Below, piece after piece: positions 11,137 through 21,982 of a stretch of DNA of 64,000 nucleotides. This DNA is from Hirsutella rhossiliensis (taxonomy: Eukaryota; Ascomycota; Sordariomycetes; Hypocreales; Ophiocordycipitaceae). The DNA is taken from assembly GCF_020360975.1 (NCBI RefSeq), contig NW_025408675.1:496001-560000 (forward strand). The letters are read 5' to 3'. Both the position numbers and the translations under genes were made by a program. The notes under the pieces are model-generated. The model ran no database searches, was not told where the DNA came from, and saw only the letters and a list, made by a program, of their open reading frames with translations. Each line of letters begins with the position of its first letter. Within the stretch, counting starts at the first letter, position 1.

Positions 11137-11647
11137 ATGAAGATTGTCGAGTCTCAGTCGGCTGTCCTCACAAACTACGAGGTCTATCAGCACCTCACCG
11201 AGCAGCGCCAGCGCTACAAGCAAGGGAAGCGCCGCGGGCCGCCCAATCTGGAAACGGTAGTCCGAGAGGTAGCCGCCCACCAGTCCATCCGCCCCGACAG
11301 AGCTGACGAGCAGTCCTCGGTAGTTGCTAGGGTACCTGCGCACTCGACCCAATCCCCTGAGCCAGGACCCGTCCACCTATAGCCCAGAATGCATCTCGCA
11401 CCTCCTCGAGGGCCTACGCCCCTACGAACTATCCAAGGGCGAGGTCGTCATGATCCTCAACCTTCGCCCTGCCGACGTCGTCGCCCTCAACACCGTCGTC
11501 GAGGACATGGCTGAGCGCTTCACCGAGGAGCAGCAGCAGGAAATCGTCGACGTCATTGCCCAAGTCCTCGGCCAGTTTGAATCCGACGGGGCTCAGCAAG
11601 CTGACGATGCCGCCGACGCCAGTATGAATGACGCCGCAACGGCCTGA
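11137..11647 (+). CDS. RPC17: RNA polymerase III subunit Rpc17 (RPC9 / CGRP-RCP homologue)
   Basis: This is a small Pol III subunit that pairs with Rpc25 in the stalk and contacts initiation factor Brf1. Exons 11137-11268 and 11324-11647 give 151 residues (yeast 161). The start MKIVESQSAVLTNYEVYQHL is the family's typical N-terminus, and the second exon carries the HRDC-like helical part (LEGLRPYELSKGEVVMILNL ... RFTEEQQQEIVDVI). The 55-nt intron (11269-11323) has donor GTAGCC and acceptor GGTAG; splicing joins ...NLETVVRE to LLGYLRTRPN in frame. The donor is weak, and GTAGTC four codons upstream is an alternative. The tail is acidic. The stop is only 59 bp from the stop of the convergent Rho gene, so the 3' UTRs probably overlap. 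Confidence 0.9.
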
Positions 11648-11706
11648 GTCGGCAACCACAGAGATGGGCCGAGGCATCCCGCCGCCGTATGTTTGGTGAC
11701 GGCGGT

Positions 11707-12390
11707 TCAGAGCACGATACAGCCGCCCTCGCTCTGTCCTCCGGCCGCCGTCTTCACCTTGGTGGCCGTCTTGCAAATGTCCTCGAACGCCGGCTTGACG
11801 AGCTCTCCCGTCACCGCGGAGCACTCGACGTAGCGATCCACCCGCAGCGTTTGCGCCAGTTGGTACGCCTCCTGCGGGTAAATGATGCCGTTGGGATCCG
11901 TCTCGGACCTGAGATCACGCTTCAGGCCGAGCATCACAATGGGCAGCCCGTCGATGCGCGGAAAAGCCCGCTTCACCTCGTCGATCCACTGGGGTTCATC
12001 ATTAGCAGCAGGGCGTGCGGGGGAGCGTCGGGGCAAGACTCACATATCGTTTCATGTTGATGAGACTCAGGCGCTGGCTGATGTCAAAGCACATGACGAT
12101 AACGTCGGGGTCCAGTAGCCGCCAGTTTTCGGGGCTTGAGGTGTCGTGGAATTCTAGGCGATGACTCTTGGTGCCCTGGTTGACATTGAAAATGAAGGGC
12201 TGGTCAATGTCGCGGAGGAGCGGGATTGGATTCATGTGCTCGCCTGCACTGAGTCGCCTGGGCACCAATGTCAGTCAAGATGAATAGAGAGGGAGAGGCT
12301 CTGGCGGCAGGATCCCACAAACGATAGAAAGGTTGTCTTGCCGCAGTTCTCATCCCCCACGAGTAGCAGCTTGACGCTTTCGAGCTCCAT
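11707..12390 (-). CDS. divergent Rho-family small GTPase
   Basis: Exons 12390-12323, 12257-12044 and 11988-11707 give 187 residues. The P-loop GDENCGKTT (residues 12-20), CFDIS, a base-specificity motif GLKRDLR in place of the usual [NT]KxD, the ECSAVTGE motif (SAK-like) and a C-terminal CIVL box, expected to be geranylgeranylated, place it in the Rho family. The switch II motif is DTSSPENW instead of DTAGQE, so the catalytic glutamine equivalent to Ras Gln61 is missing, and switch I is poorly conserved. It may hydrolyse GTP poorly and act like Rnd-type constitutively bound proteins; this is inference. Introns are 65 and 55 nt with good donors. It is divergent from PUS3 with only 236 bp between the start codons. 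Confidence 0.85.
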
Positions 12391-12626
12391 TGCGTGCTGC
12401 TTCAGTGCGCCAGCCGCGAAACGGCGGAGAGGAAGGTTGGATGTAGGGAAGATGAGAAGAAGCCGTGACTAGGCGCTGGCGGGTCCATGTCTATGTACTT
12501 GTGCGCCACAGCGCATCGAATGCTCAGCCACATTTCTCCATTGTTGGCCTGCTTTTTGCTTGAGCCAAAAGACGTCGCGGATCGAACAAGGCCTGATTGG
12601 TAGAGCATCAAAACGTTCAAACTTAC

Positions 12627-14489
12627 ATGCGTCCTTGCCGCCCAACTCTTGTCCGCCGTGTCTCCGTTGGAACCATTCCCAGAGCCTGCAGACCCCAGGC
12701 TCAGCCACCCCTTGGCCTGTTCTCGTCCTCCACGGCTGTTCCGCGGCGGCGGCGCAAGGCAGTCTACGCCAGCATGGCGGGCGACGTCGACTACAATAAC
12801 TGGACTAAGACGGGCCTCATCCAAAGACTCAGGGACCTGGAGGAGGAGCTGAAGAGGCGCCCGGCGACGCAGCAGGCAGAGGTAGAGAATGCCGCGCTCG
12901 ACCCAGAGGCCGGCGCGGCTCCGGCTCCCCGCACCAACAAGAAGCCGCCAAAAGGGGAGCGCCCGATGGACCCTTCGCGATACTCGTCGCGCTACATCGC
13001 CCTGAAGCTGGCGTACCTGGGGAAGAACTACGGCGGGTTCGAGTACTCGGCCATGAGCAACCAGCCGTCCATCGAGGAGGAGCTGTGGAACGCCCTGACC
13101 AAGGCCCACCTCATCTTCCCCGAGGACGAAAGAGTGGTCCAGTTCGAGTGCTGCGACTACTCCAAGTGCGGGCGGACAGACCGCGGAGTCAGCGCCTTTG
13201 GCCAGGTCATCGGGCTCAGGGTTCGCAGCAGCAGGCCCCTGCCGACGAAGCGGGTAAAGCGGCATCAAGGTGGGCCGTCGTCCACCGAGCAGGATGCCGC
13301 CGAGAAAGAGGAGGATGCCGCCGAGGAGGAGGAGGAGGCGGAGACGAAGCCCTTTGACCATGTTGCGGATGAACTGTGCTACCCGCGGATCCTCAACCGC
13401 ATCCTTCCCAGCGACATCCGCATCTTGGCATGGTGCCCCTCGCCGCCGCCCGGCTTCTCCGCCCGCTTCTCGTGCCGCGAGCGCCAGTACCGGTACCTTT
13501 TCACCCAGCCGGCCTTTGCGCCGGGGCCTTTGCTTCCCTCGTCCATGAGCAACGGCGGCAGCGGCAGCAGCGTCAAGACGGGGTGGCTGGACATTGAGGC
13601 CATGCGCGACGCGGCCAAGCGGTTCGAGGGCGAACACGACTTTCGCAACCTTTGCAAGCTCGATCCCTCGAAGCAAATCACCGACTTTACTCGGTACATC
13701 TTCGAGTCGGACATTGTCGAGGTTGAGGACGTCCACTCAGCCCTGCCGTACCTTGAAGATGCCAAATTCGCGGCATCCGGCGTCAACGGCGGGCCACATC
13801 CCAAGGTGTACTACTTTCACGTCAGGGGCTCGGCCTTTTTGTGGCATCAAATCCGACACATGGTCGCCATTCTCTTCCTCGTGGGACAAGGACTCGAAGC
13901 CCCGACCCTCGTCTCGGAGCTGCTCGACGTGAGCAAGAATCCGCGCAAGCCAGGGTACGCCATGGCCAACGAGGTCCCGCTCGTGCTCTGGGACTGCGTC
14001 TTCCCTGGCGGTGCCCTGGCGGGGGAGCCGGCAACGGAGCCGGCACCGGAGTCGACGACGCGGCTCAAAGACGCGCTCGAGTGGGTGTATGTTGGAGACG
14101 AATGCACATCCAACAAGTTCGGCCAGTATGGCCTCGTGGATGGCCTGTGGCAGGTCTGGCGCGGGCACAAGATGGACGAGCTGCTGGCTAACCAGCTGCT
14201 GCGGCAAGTCTCCCAGCAGGGGGCACTGCGGCCAGGCAGCGACCAAGCCGGCCGGTCGAGCCAGGGAAACGGCAAGGCGAGTGCCAGCGTCCGGATATTC
14301 CAAGGCGCCGACAGCGGGCGGCTCGCCGGCAGATATACCCAGGTGATGAAGTCGAAGGATTTCGCGCAGTCCGTAGAGGAGCAGAATGAGAAATATGCCA
14401 AGCGCAAGGGGTATGCGGGCGCCGCCGACATGCGGACGCAGAGGGGCATAGGCAGATGGAAAGACGAGCAAAAGGCGGCAGAGGGATAG
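12627..14489 (+). CDS. PUS3: tRNA pseudouridine(38/39) synthase
   Basis: The enzyme (yeast Deg1) makes pseudouridine at positions 38 and 39 of the tRNA anticodon arm. The single exon encodes 620 residues from the first ATG, or 571 from the ATG at 12774 (MAGDVDYNNW). The catalytic aspartate lies in KCGRTDRGVSAFGQV; further TruA-family motifs are YLGKNYGGFEYS, RILPSDIRILAW, RERQYRY and GSAFLWHQIRHMVAIL. A Lys/Glu-rich insert follows the catalytic loop. The 49 residues ahead of the second ATG are rich in Arg and Ser with no acidic residue (MRPCRPTLVRRVSVG...), as in a mitochondrial presequence, so two start codons could yield mitochondrial and cytosolic or nuclear forms. The C-terminal tail is basic. 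It is convergent with GPI15, 170 bp apart. Confidence 0.93.
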   Translation: MRPCRPTLVRRVSVGTIPRACRPQAQPPLGLFSSSTAVPRRRRKAVYASMAGDVDYNNWTKTGLIQRLRDLEEELKRRPATQQAEVENAALDPEAGAAPAPRTNKKPPKGERPMDPSRYSSRYIALKLAYLGKNYGGFEYSAMSNQPSIEEELWNALTKAHLIFPEDERVVQFECCDYSKCGRTDRGVSAFGQVIGLRVRSSRPLPTKRVKRHQGGPSSTEQDAAEKEEDAAEEEEEAETKPFDHVADELCYPRILNRILPSDIRILAWCPSPPPGFSARFSCRERQYRYLFTQPAFAPGPLLPSSMSNGGSGSSVKTGWLDIEAMRDAAKRFEGEHDFRNLCKLDPSKQITDFTRYIFESDIVEVEDVHSALPYLEDAKFAASGVNGGPHPKVYYFHVRGSAFLWHQIRHMVAILFLVGQGLEAPTLVSELLDVSKNPRKPGYAMANEVPLVLWDCVFPGGALAGEPATEPAPESTTRLKDALEWVYVGDECTSNKFGQYGLVDGLWQVWRGHKMDELLANQLLRQVSQQGALRPGSDQAGRSSQGNGKASASVRIFQGADSGRLAGRYTQVMKSKDFAQSVEEQNEKYAKRKGYAGAADMRTQRGIGRWKDEQKAAEG

Positions 14490-14659
14490 CTGCGCGGTTT
14501 TGTGATTGAGAAAAACGCTGGAAAATTCTTGTTGGATAGACAAAGCGTAAGAATGGCGAATCTCCATTTGCCCAGCAGTGACAGGGCGCTCTCAAACTAT
14601 ATGGAAACGGGGGGTATCATGCATCGCGCCAAACAGCACAGCGACAAGCGTCAAGTCTT

Positions 14660-15340
14660 CTATGCCTTGTCTTCGACGCGTCCCTCGTACAGACACTCGC
14701 GGGCGCCCCTCCACACCGTCTCGACAATCCTCCTCGGGGGCAGCAGACCCGGAAAGACGACAACGACATCGTCCTCGCCCTCGACGACGACGACGAGGTA
14801 GTAGCGGACCTCGAAGCCGCGAAAGGCCTCGTTGACAAAGATGTCCTGGATCTTCTCGGTGGGGATGAAGCGCGTCGACGCGGCGGCAAAGTAGGAGGCC
14901 GGCGAGCCGGACGTCTGGACGCCGAGGCCCCGCAGCACCAGCAGCGACTCGCGGGCGTGCACGCGGCGGCCGACGAGCCACAGCGCGGCGGCGGCGGCGG
15001 CCAGGAGCAGCGGCAGGGGCACGCGGGCGGCGGCGCGGGCGACGGCGGCGCCGGGCGGCGAGCGGTGCCAGGCGTCGAGGGCGAACCACAGGCCCTGCGC
15101 GGAGACGAGGGCGGGCGGGCGGGGGAGCGGCACGGCGGGCGGCGGCGCGGCGAGCGGGCAGACGGCCCAGCGGGCGCGCAGGGCGAGCAGCGTGGCGATG
15201 GCGAGGCAGACGCGCAGCAGCAGCAGCAGCGCGCGCAGGAGGCGGAGGGCCAGCGTGGACGGGGGCAGCGTCGTGACGGTGAACTCGGCGGCCGTGGGGG
15301 ATGGGCGGCGGACCTGGAGGCGGGGGGCCGTGGTGATCAT
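14660..15340 (-). CDS. GPI15: GPI-GlcNAc transferase subunit PIG-H / Gpi15
   Basis: This is a subunit of the ER membrane complex that adds N-acetylglucosamine to phosphatidylinositol, the first step of GPI-anchor synthesis. The CDS encodes 226 residues without introns, starting MITTAPRLQVRRP. Two hydrophobic segments (about residues 25-55 and 90-115) are followed by the PIG-H domain: ESLLVLRGLGVQTSG, RFIPTEKIQDIFVNEAF, YYLVVVVEGEDDVVVVFPG and a C-terminal PRRIVETVWRGARECLYEG. The open frame runs further upstream to 15544, but the conserved start and the length of relatives favour the ATG at 15340. GC content is very high. Confidence 0.9.
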   Translation of the reverse strand: MITTAPRLQVRRPSPTAAEFTVTTLPPSTLALRLLRALLLLLRVCLAIATLLALRARWAVCPLAAPPPAVPLPRPPALVSAQGLWFALDAWHRSPPGAAVARAAARVPLPLLLAAAAAALWLVGRRVHARESLLVLRGLGVQTSGSPASYFAAASTRFIPTEKIQDIFVNEAFRGFEVRYYLVVVVEGEDDVVVVFPGLLPPRRIVETVWRGARECLYEGRVEDKA

Positions 15341-16925
15341 GGCCAAGGAAGACGGTTGGTTCGACGGTCTTTGGGCGGATTCAAGACGCCATGGCAGCGC
15401 AGTCTCTCGCTTGTTTGGGGACCCGTGTTGCAGACCAAGCATCCACGTCTTTCCGCAATCAAGGCGCAGGCCGGCCCGTCGAGCTTCGAGTCGCCGCCCT
15501 CGATGCTTGCTGGTGGGCAGCCCGCCAGCTGGAGCTCGCAGCATGTGGAGGCAGCTTGTGGAGGCAGCGCCGGGAGTGGATTTCTCCGGGCCGCCCCCCT
15601 CTGCAAAGCCCAGACTCTATAGCTACAAATAAGGCCCACATCTTCCGACTGTAATGGTCCAACGGCGGAGTCGCTCGCAGCTTCTCGCTTACCCTCTATC
15701 ACCCATCCCCGTTAGATCCCCCTCGCCTGGCGCCCTGTTCGAACGCCGCGGTGGTTGCAGGCTCGCGCAGGCAACTCGCGATTTGCCCAGCAACCCTAAG
15801 CACTGGAGGAGAATCTTGAGGGAGGCCTCACTCTGCAGAGACACCTCCCCCGTCGCGTGGCGAACAGGATTACGACCGTGAGGGGTTTGGGTTAGAAGGG
15901 CGAGATTGAGTTGTACGACGCTTTATTTTTTGCTCCTTTGTCCCCCTTTTTTTTTTCCCGGCTTCTTTTTCAAAGTGTGTTTGTCTTTCCTGTAATTCTT
16001 CAAAGGGCATCTTTGTATCCTAGACTTGGCAGAACCAACGCCATTGGGCTCAAGCGCCGAACTTGAAGATGAAGCCATCGCCACCTCACCACCATGCCCA
16101 CTGCGGATGCTTGCACTGTTTACAATTCAAAGGTCCACCCCTACAAGGGCATTGCGTATTCATAGTCTGTTCATCGTGTACCTATCTGCATGTCTGTGTG
16201 CATCTGCAAGCCAAATTATATACTTGATGTCTCCAATCAATCACAGCTGCTACTACTCTTGTCCATAAGACCGTCGCTTCCTCTCAAACAGGGTGCCGTG
16301 GGGCAGCATTGTCTAGGGCATTTCCATCTCACGCCTCGCAGCGAGCCAATCTCAGCGCCCTTGGCCTGTCTTGACATATAGTCCAAGCAGACTGACTTGT
16401 CGCGTCTTGGCTATTCTCTTCGTCTCTCATCCGCCGACCATGCATCGTCATAAGTCGTGTAAAGCAAGGAAAGCCGTGCCATGAGGTGATCCAGAAAAAA
16501 TGAGACTCGATTTTCGTATGCGCGCATCCATGCATCTGGTGTTCACCAGGACACCTGATATAATGTTGCTCTCTCATGGCCGTGGGTGAGTGCAGAACCT
16601 TCAATGCGAGGCCAAAAATGCCGAGGTCAATAAGAAGAAGAGAAAAGGAAACTGAAACTGCTCTCGTTGGCCAAGTTACACTTGCCTCAGAGTCAAAAGG
16701 AAAGGCGGAAAGGGGAGCTCGCAGACTTGATTCAGTCGTTTCTTCATTACAAACGCTGCCGGCCCAGTATCGCCCTCCCTGTAGAAAAGGCGAGTAGCTA
16801 GGTTTCGGGGAGGAGCAGCCAACTTGGCCGCCAGGCAGAGAATTCAATCAAAAGTGAGCTTGTCGACGACACAGGAAACCTGCCGTGGAATGCCCTGGCC
16901 ATGGCAAGAGGGGAGTTAAGCCGCA
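15341..16925. other. spacer between GPI15 and the WD40 gene
   Basis: It holds the GPI15 promoter (left part), a T-rich tract near 15940-15975 and the 3' flank of the WD40 gene. No supported gene is seen; the open frame at 16329-16847 (-) has no recognisable content. Confidence 0.45.
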
Positions 16926-19900
16926 TCAAATCATCTCGCTGTGGTGAAGCCCAGTGGATGCATGATTTCCTTTGGGCTCGATGGGAGACCGCATCAAGTC
17001 TGTGTCATACTTGGCAGGCGGTGGCATCCCAGTAATGGGATATCGCAACTGAACTGCAGACATGGGGCTATTGAGATGACAAGTCTCAATCGGCGGCGAT
17101 CTGATGGCGCTTCTGCCCGAATCTTTATGGCCTCGGCTGGCCGACCGGAGACGCTCCGTAGCTTTGGATAGGCGTCCCGACAGGCTGCCGTCCCCGCTGC
17201 TGCGGCCCCGGCGGTGGCCTCTCGGTGGAGGCGCCGGTAGTGCAATCACGGGCACCATGCCATCGTTGGGAGCTGCTGCAACGGGGGCGTTGTCGTCATC
17301 GTCCATAACAATCTCGATCATGCCAGAGCCAACCGCGCCCTGATTGTGCTGTCGCTGTGCATGCGCCAAGGGCGCAGGAGGGGGTGGCGGAGGAACGGCC
17401 AAGTGTTGCAGCTCCTTCAGCACTGGCGCAGCCGGCGGCGGAGGTGGCGGAGGCGGCACCGGCTCCTCATGCGAACGTCGTCTCTGACCGCTCATCACTT
17501 CATCGATGCCCCGAGCATCGCCGTAGCTGGTTTTTCTCGTGCTTCGAGGACGATGAGATTCGTCGGGAATGGGCGCCGACATGCTTCGCGGGATCGCCGG
17601 GCGTCCCGGAGGCTGGTACACTGTCGAGGGGAGCAGAGCCAGTAGCCCTGCACCCTTCTCCTTGTCAGGAGACGTGTTGGGCGAGTGTCTTTGGGCAAAC
17701 GTAAGCGGAATCGGCGGAACTTCTGCCATGTCTCTGCTGGCTCTACCGCTGTTTTCCGACTCCATGATGAGTCGCATTGCCTTGGGAGTAGCTGGCAGTC
17801 CAATCGGCGGGCCACTCCTGGCATACGTAGTCTTGGGCGGTTCGGTCGCGCTCCTCGGTGGCACGTCATCGTTGCAAGGCTGGACATCGGCAGCCTCAAC
17901 GCCAACCCGCGTCAAGGGAGAGCTGATCTCGCTAGGGTGCGGGATCTGAGGGGCTTGTGGTCTCTTGGCCAGGGACTTTCGACGTTCCTCAAGCTCGCGG
18001 GCAGCTTGTTCCTTCTTCCGCTGGCGCTCGTCCTTCATCTGGCGCAGGTCGCCGGCGTGCTCTGTTGATGCGGCTCGCCCCTGGGAAACCAAAGGCAGAG
18101 GCGGATGGCTGTCGAGTAACTCGGCCACCTCTCGACGACGGCTTTTGGAACGCTCCCGCTCGGCCGCGGCCGGCGAGTTGAGACCGCGGCTGGAACTACG
18201 GCCGTGCCTTGCTCGGAAGTCTTCCCGAGCCTGCATGGCCCTCTTAAAGTCCTCCTCGTCTTCGGATCCTTGGTAATGAAGAGTGCCCGCGGATAGCGGC
18301 AGCGGGGACGAGGGTGATCGCTGGTGGCTAGTCTCGCGGCAAGCTGTTCTGCCGCGGATGTCCAGTGCCGGGGGCCGAGGTCGCTCCTCGAGACTTTTAT
18401 GGTTGCTTCCACGGCTGGATGTCCGACTGGTCGCGTTAAGCGCTTGAGCGCCTGACTTCCTGACGGTAAGTGGCTCGGGAACTTCGCTGTTCTTGGCAGT
18501 GCTCAAATTGGCGAGATCTTCGGGAGACATGGGAATGGGGGACGTGGGAGACCTCTTGGGTTTGGTCCAGGAACGGGCTGCGGTGCGGCCGCGCTCATCC
18601 GACGACTCCCTTGGTTTCGTTTTTCTCTCGCGGCTGCCATGACGCCCACGGGAGGACTCACGACTTCTCTCCTTGCTACCGTGCCTGCTCTTGTTCCTCT
18701 TCGAGTGATAGCTCTGCGCCACGTCCAGGCTATGAATGTAATCCTCGCGATGCCGAGGGTTGGCTCGCAGACTGCGGCTTGCGCTTGAGTTGGATGTGAT
18801 GGAGCTAGCAATCGAGCCTGGTCCACGGCGCCGAGTCGGCCAGTGAAATCGCGTGGAAGAGGAAACCGATTGCTCTGGCGATGTCACCTCTGCCGGGCAT
18901 ATCTGTTCCGTTTGCACGTGGAGGTTAACGCCGTGAGGGATGCGATCCCGTGAGCCATTGCGGCTGTTGGATCTGGCCTCTTGCATCTTAGCCAAGATGT
19001 CTCGGTCGGGTGACGGCGGCCACTCGCCCTCATGCGCTGTCGCGGCGCGCTTGAAGCGATCTCGCATCATCATCGGGCTTGCTGAGGCCGCACGCTGCAG
19101 AGACATTCCTGCAGCAAGGTCGCCTTGCTCAGCGGAGGCCATGCGTGCATGACCATGACGACCCTCTTTCGGTTCTACGGGGTTGGCGACTTGCTCCGCA
19201 GCTTGGAGCGCAGCGCGATTCAGATCCGATGGGATCTCCCCGATCGAAGGCAGTCGGCTTCGGCCAAGGCTTGAGCCGCCCGCCCGAGCAGAAGTGGGCG
19301 TATTGAACCTGCTGTTGCTCGACGGGCGAAGGAAGGCCGTGGCGGCTTCGTATGAGCCCCCCGGCGAGATGGCCGAGTCTGCAATGGGCGTCACGCCGGC
19401 CGCTATGGGGGTCTGCCCGCCGTCGCCCTGCGAGTAGAACCTAGATTTCTGGGTCTGGTCCCCGAAGGAAGTGATGAGCTTTAGTGCCGAGCTCTTTGCG
19501 ATGCTTCGTTGCGGACCGCGCTGGGTACCAGGCGGTGAGAGAGGCGGACTCAGCACCTCGGGGATACTTGGCGTGATGCTTTGGAAGTTGAGCTGAGCAG
19601 CCGAAGGCGATGTCCATGGCTCTGTCGACTCCTGGTCGGTGCATGCGAAGCAACGAATGGCCAGTTGCTGCTGGCCATGTTGCACGGCCCATTCGCCCCA
19701 TTTCCTGACAATGGCAACCTGCCGTTCCCACACGCCGGGGAACGCGACACACGTCAGAATGAGTGCCTCCATGTAGCGCTTATGCGAGATGTAGACCTCG
19801 ATGGCGTCGTTGTGGTCGCCCATGCCGAGCATGATGGTCACGGCGACGTGTATGTCGCCACTCTCTAGCAGCCTCTGGACATAGGCACGCCCCAGTTTGT

Positions 19901-21982
19901 GCTGAGACTGATGGCCGCCAATCCCGCTCAAGGCCAAGAGCATCCAGTCAGACGACGTCATGTTCTCGGAGCTGCCGGCCATGAAGTCTGCGTCCATATC
20001 GCCCAGCCATTTCGCGAGCAAGATGCGACTGGCGGATCCCGCAGGGTACCTGGTCATCTCATCCCGAATCAGATCATTGACTTCGTGTTGCCAGCCGAAT
20101 ATGGTGCTCAGCATCTGCCGGCGAAGGTCGTCGTTTGTGAGACGAGAGTTGTCTGATATAATTGGATGTCTGTAGGGAATGTCGCTGAGCCGCGTACGCG
20201 TAAACTTGAACAGGTCATGGACCTTGTTGTCGTCGGGGCTGCGCGGAACCTCGTGTCGCAGCCTTGACGGTCTGTGCCTGTGGCGGGAAGAAGACACGGA
20301 CGATGCGCTCGTCGTTCCGAGCGAATAGCCCATGGAGTAGTTATCTGGCTCTCGTCTACCGACGGTCGACGACTTCAACGACGTTCCTGCCGAGATGTAG
20401 GTGTTGTCGGACATTCCTTGCGACTTGATCGAGCCGTTGTGGCGTCCTGGCGTCCGGGAACCCGCAGATGACCTGGACAGTGAGGACAATCCGCTCCGGC
20501 TCGACACCGGACTGGCGGACTCATACGACTGCTCCGTCCCCGAGTCTGGGGCTTGCTGTTTAGCCAGACGGGCGAACGGCGACAGATGGTCGTCATCGCT
20601 TTCCGAGATGCCCACTTCCACAGGAACTGAGCTACCATCCGACTCCGACGTGTGAACGGTTGTGACGGGGACGGGCGGCTTTGCCCCCGGCTCTTCGATG
20701 GAGTTTGGTGGCGACGGCGGCAGGGGGGCGACTGAGTGCTGGACACTGTTGACCATGATGGAAGGCGAGTTGAGGTCAAACTGGTGGACCGTACATTGAG
20801 GTCCCAGAGTAAACAGGGTGGCACCGGGCCCGTACACAGCAATGCCCTTGACGTGCTCAAGCGTCGGGATGGAATCGAAGGTGACGTGCTTGGTCCGTAC
20901 ATCCCACGAAAGCGTCTCCCTATGGGCAGGTTAGTGATACAGCTGCGCCTGCAGCTAAGCGCGCGCGTAGGCCTGGTGCCTCGGGATCGACGTACGAGTC
21001 CGAAAACTGAATGATGCGTCCATTCTTTGACCAGCCCATCCAATTGGGCCCGGCAACGAAATTTTCTCTGCGCCGGAGTATCCGGACGACTTTGGCAGGG
21101 TCGTCGGCGCTGTACGACTTGGCCACGCTCCAGACGCGCAGGTCGCCGTCGTGGGTCTGCACGGCCAGCATGTCTGATTTTTGCCGCGACGAGGACGCAT
21201 GCCAAGACAGGGTGACAATGGGGGACGGACCTCTTGACGTTGTTAAATTGTGCAAAATGGTGAAGCGGGGTTGGAGAGTCGCAATCAACAAAGAGCCGTT
21301 TTGATACCTGGAGAAGTTAACAGGGACGAGACGCACTTGGATCATTCTCTCCGTAACCTACCCGATGGCAAAGGTTCGGCAATCCGCAGAAGGAGCCAGC
21401 GCTGTGACGGCAATCTGGTCGATTGTTCTCGACGAGATGTGCTCAGAGGTGGTGGGCTCAAAGAGGATAATGCTCCCTTGGGTGTTACCTAGCAGGCGGG
21501 ATGTTAGTGACACGCGAGAAGAAAAGAATTGCCCCCCGTTCGCCCCGCGGAGACGATGCATGCGGCTTACCGAACGCTACATTTCCATTACGCATCCACG
21601 CGGCCACCGTGAGATGGTCATATGAAGTGAACCGAGCCACTTCGTCCCCTGTCATCAAGTCCCATACGATGGCCGTCTGGCCGGCGTCGTAGCTGACAAC
21701 GAGGCGGCCTCCACCCACCTCGCTGTGGTTGTCCACGGCCAGTAGTTGGACCTCTTCGGTGTGCCTGGCGAACCTCCGCTCGACGGTGAGAGTGTCATGG
21801 TGGCAGCACATGACGGAGCGTCCCTGAGCGTAGAGAAACATGGAGGCCGTGGCGGCACAGGGGTCGAAGAACCTGAGGTCCTGGACGGAGGGCATCGTAG
21901 TGACTTCCTGGATTTGCGTGCCTCTGGCGGTTGAGGATCTCGCGGAGCTCTGCGCTGCGCAATTCCTAGACGAGGCGGACAT
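16926..21982 (-). CDS. WD40-repeat protein with helical middle and long disordered, proline-rich tail
   Basis: Exons 21982-21571, 21488-21362, 21307-20996 and 20919-16926 give 1614 residues. The N-terminal third is a beta-propeller: TAIVWDLMTGDEVARF, GSIILFEPTTSEHI and GDLRVWSV are WD-type blades. A helical middle (about 545-720; LLAKWLGDMDADF, VQRLLESGDIHVAVTIMLGM, EVYISHKRYMEALILTC) resembles alpha-solenoid trafficking or Gemin5-like proteins. The rest is low complexity, rich in Ser and Arg, with a charged coiled coil (QMKDERQRKKEQAARELEER) and two proline runs (about 1430-1465) of the kind that bind profilin or SH3 domains. I recognise it as a conserved fungal WD protein without a firm name; a scaffold role is inferred. 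Introns of 82, 54 and 76 nt all have clear donors and join in frame. Confidence 0.85.

Noticed and set aside
12591..12620. Second tRNA suggested by TTGGTAGAGCATC (A-box-like)
   Set aside because: No matching acceptor stem, T arm or B box follows; the sequence is in the RHO/PUS3 promoter.
12402..13736. 444-residue open frame on the minus strand
   Set aside because: It is antisense to PUS3 and arises from the GC-rich codon pattern; its residues show no family.
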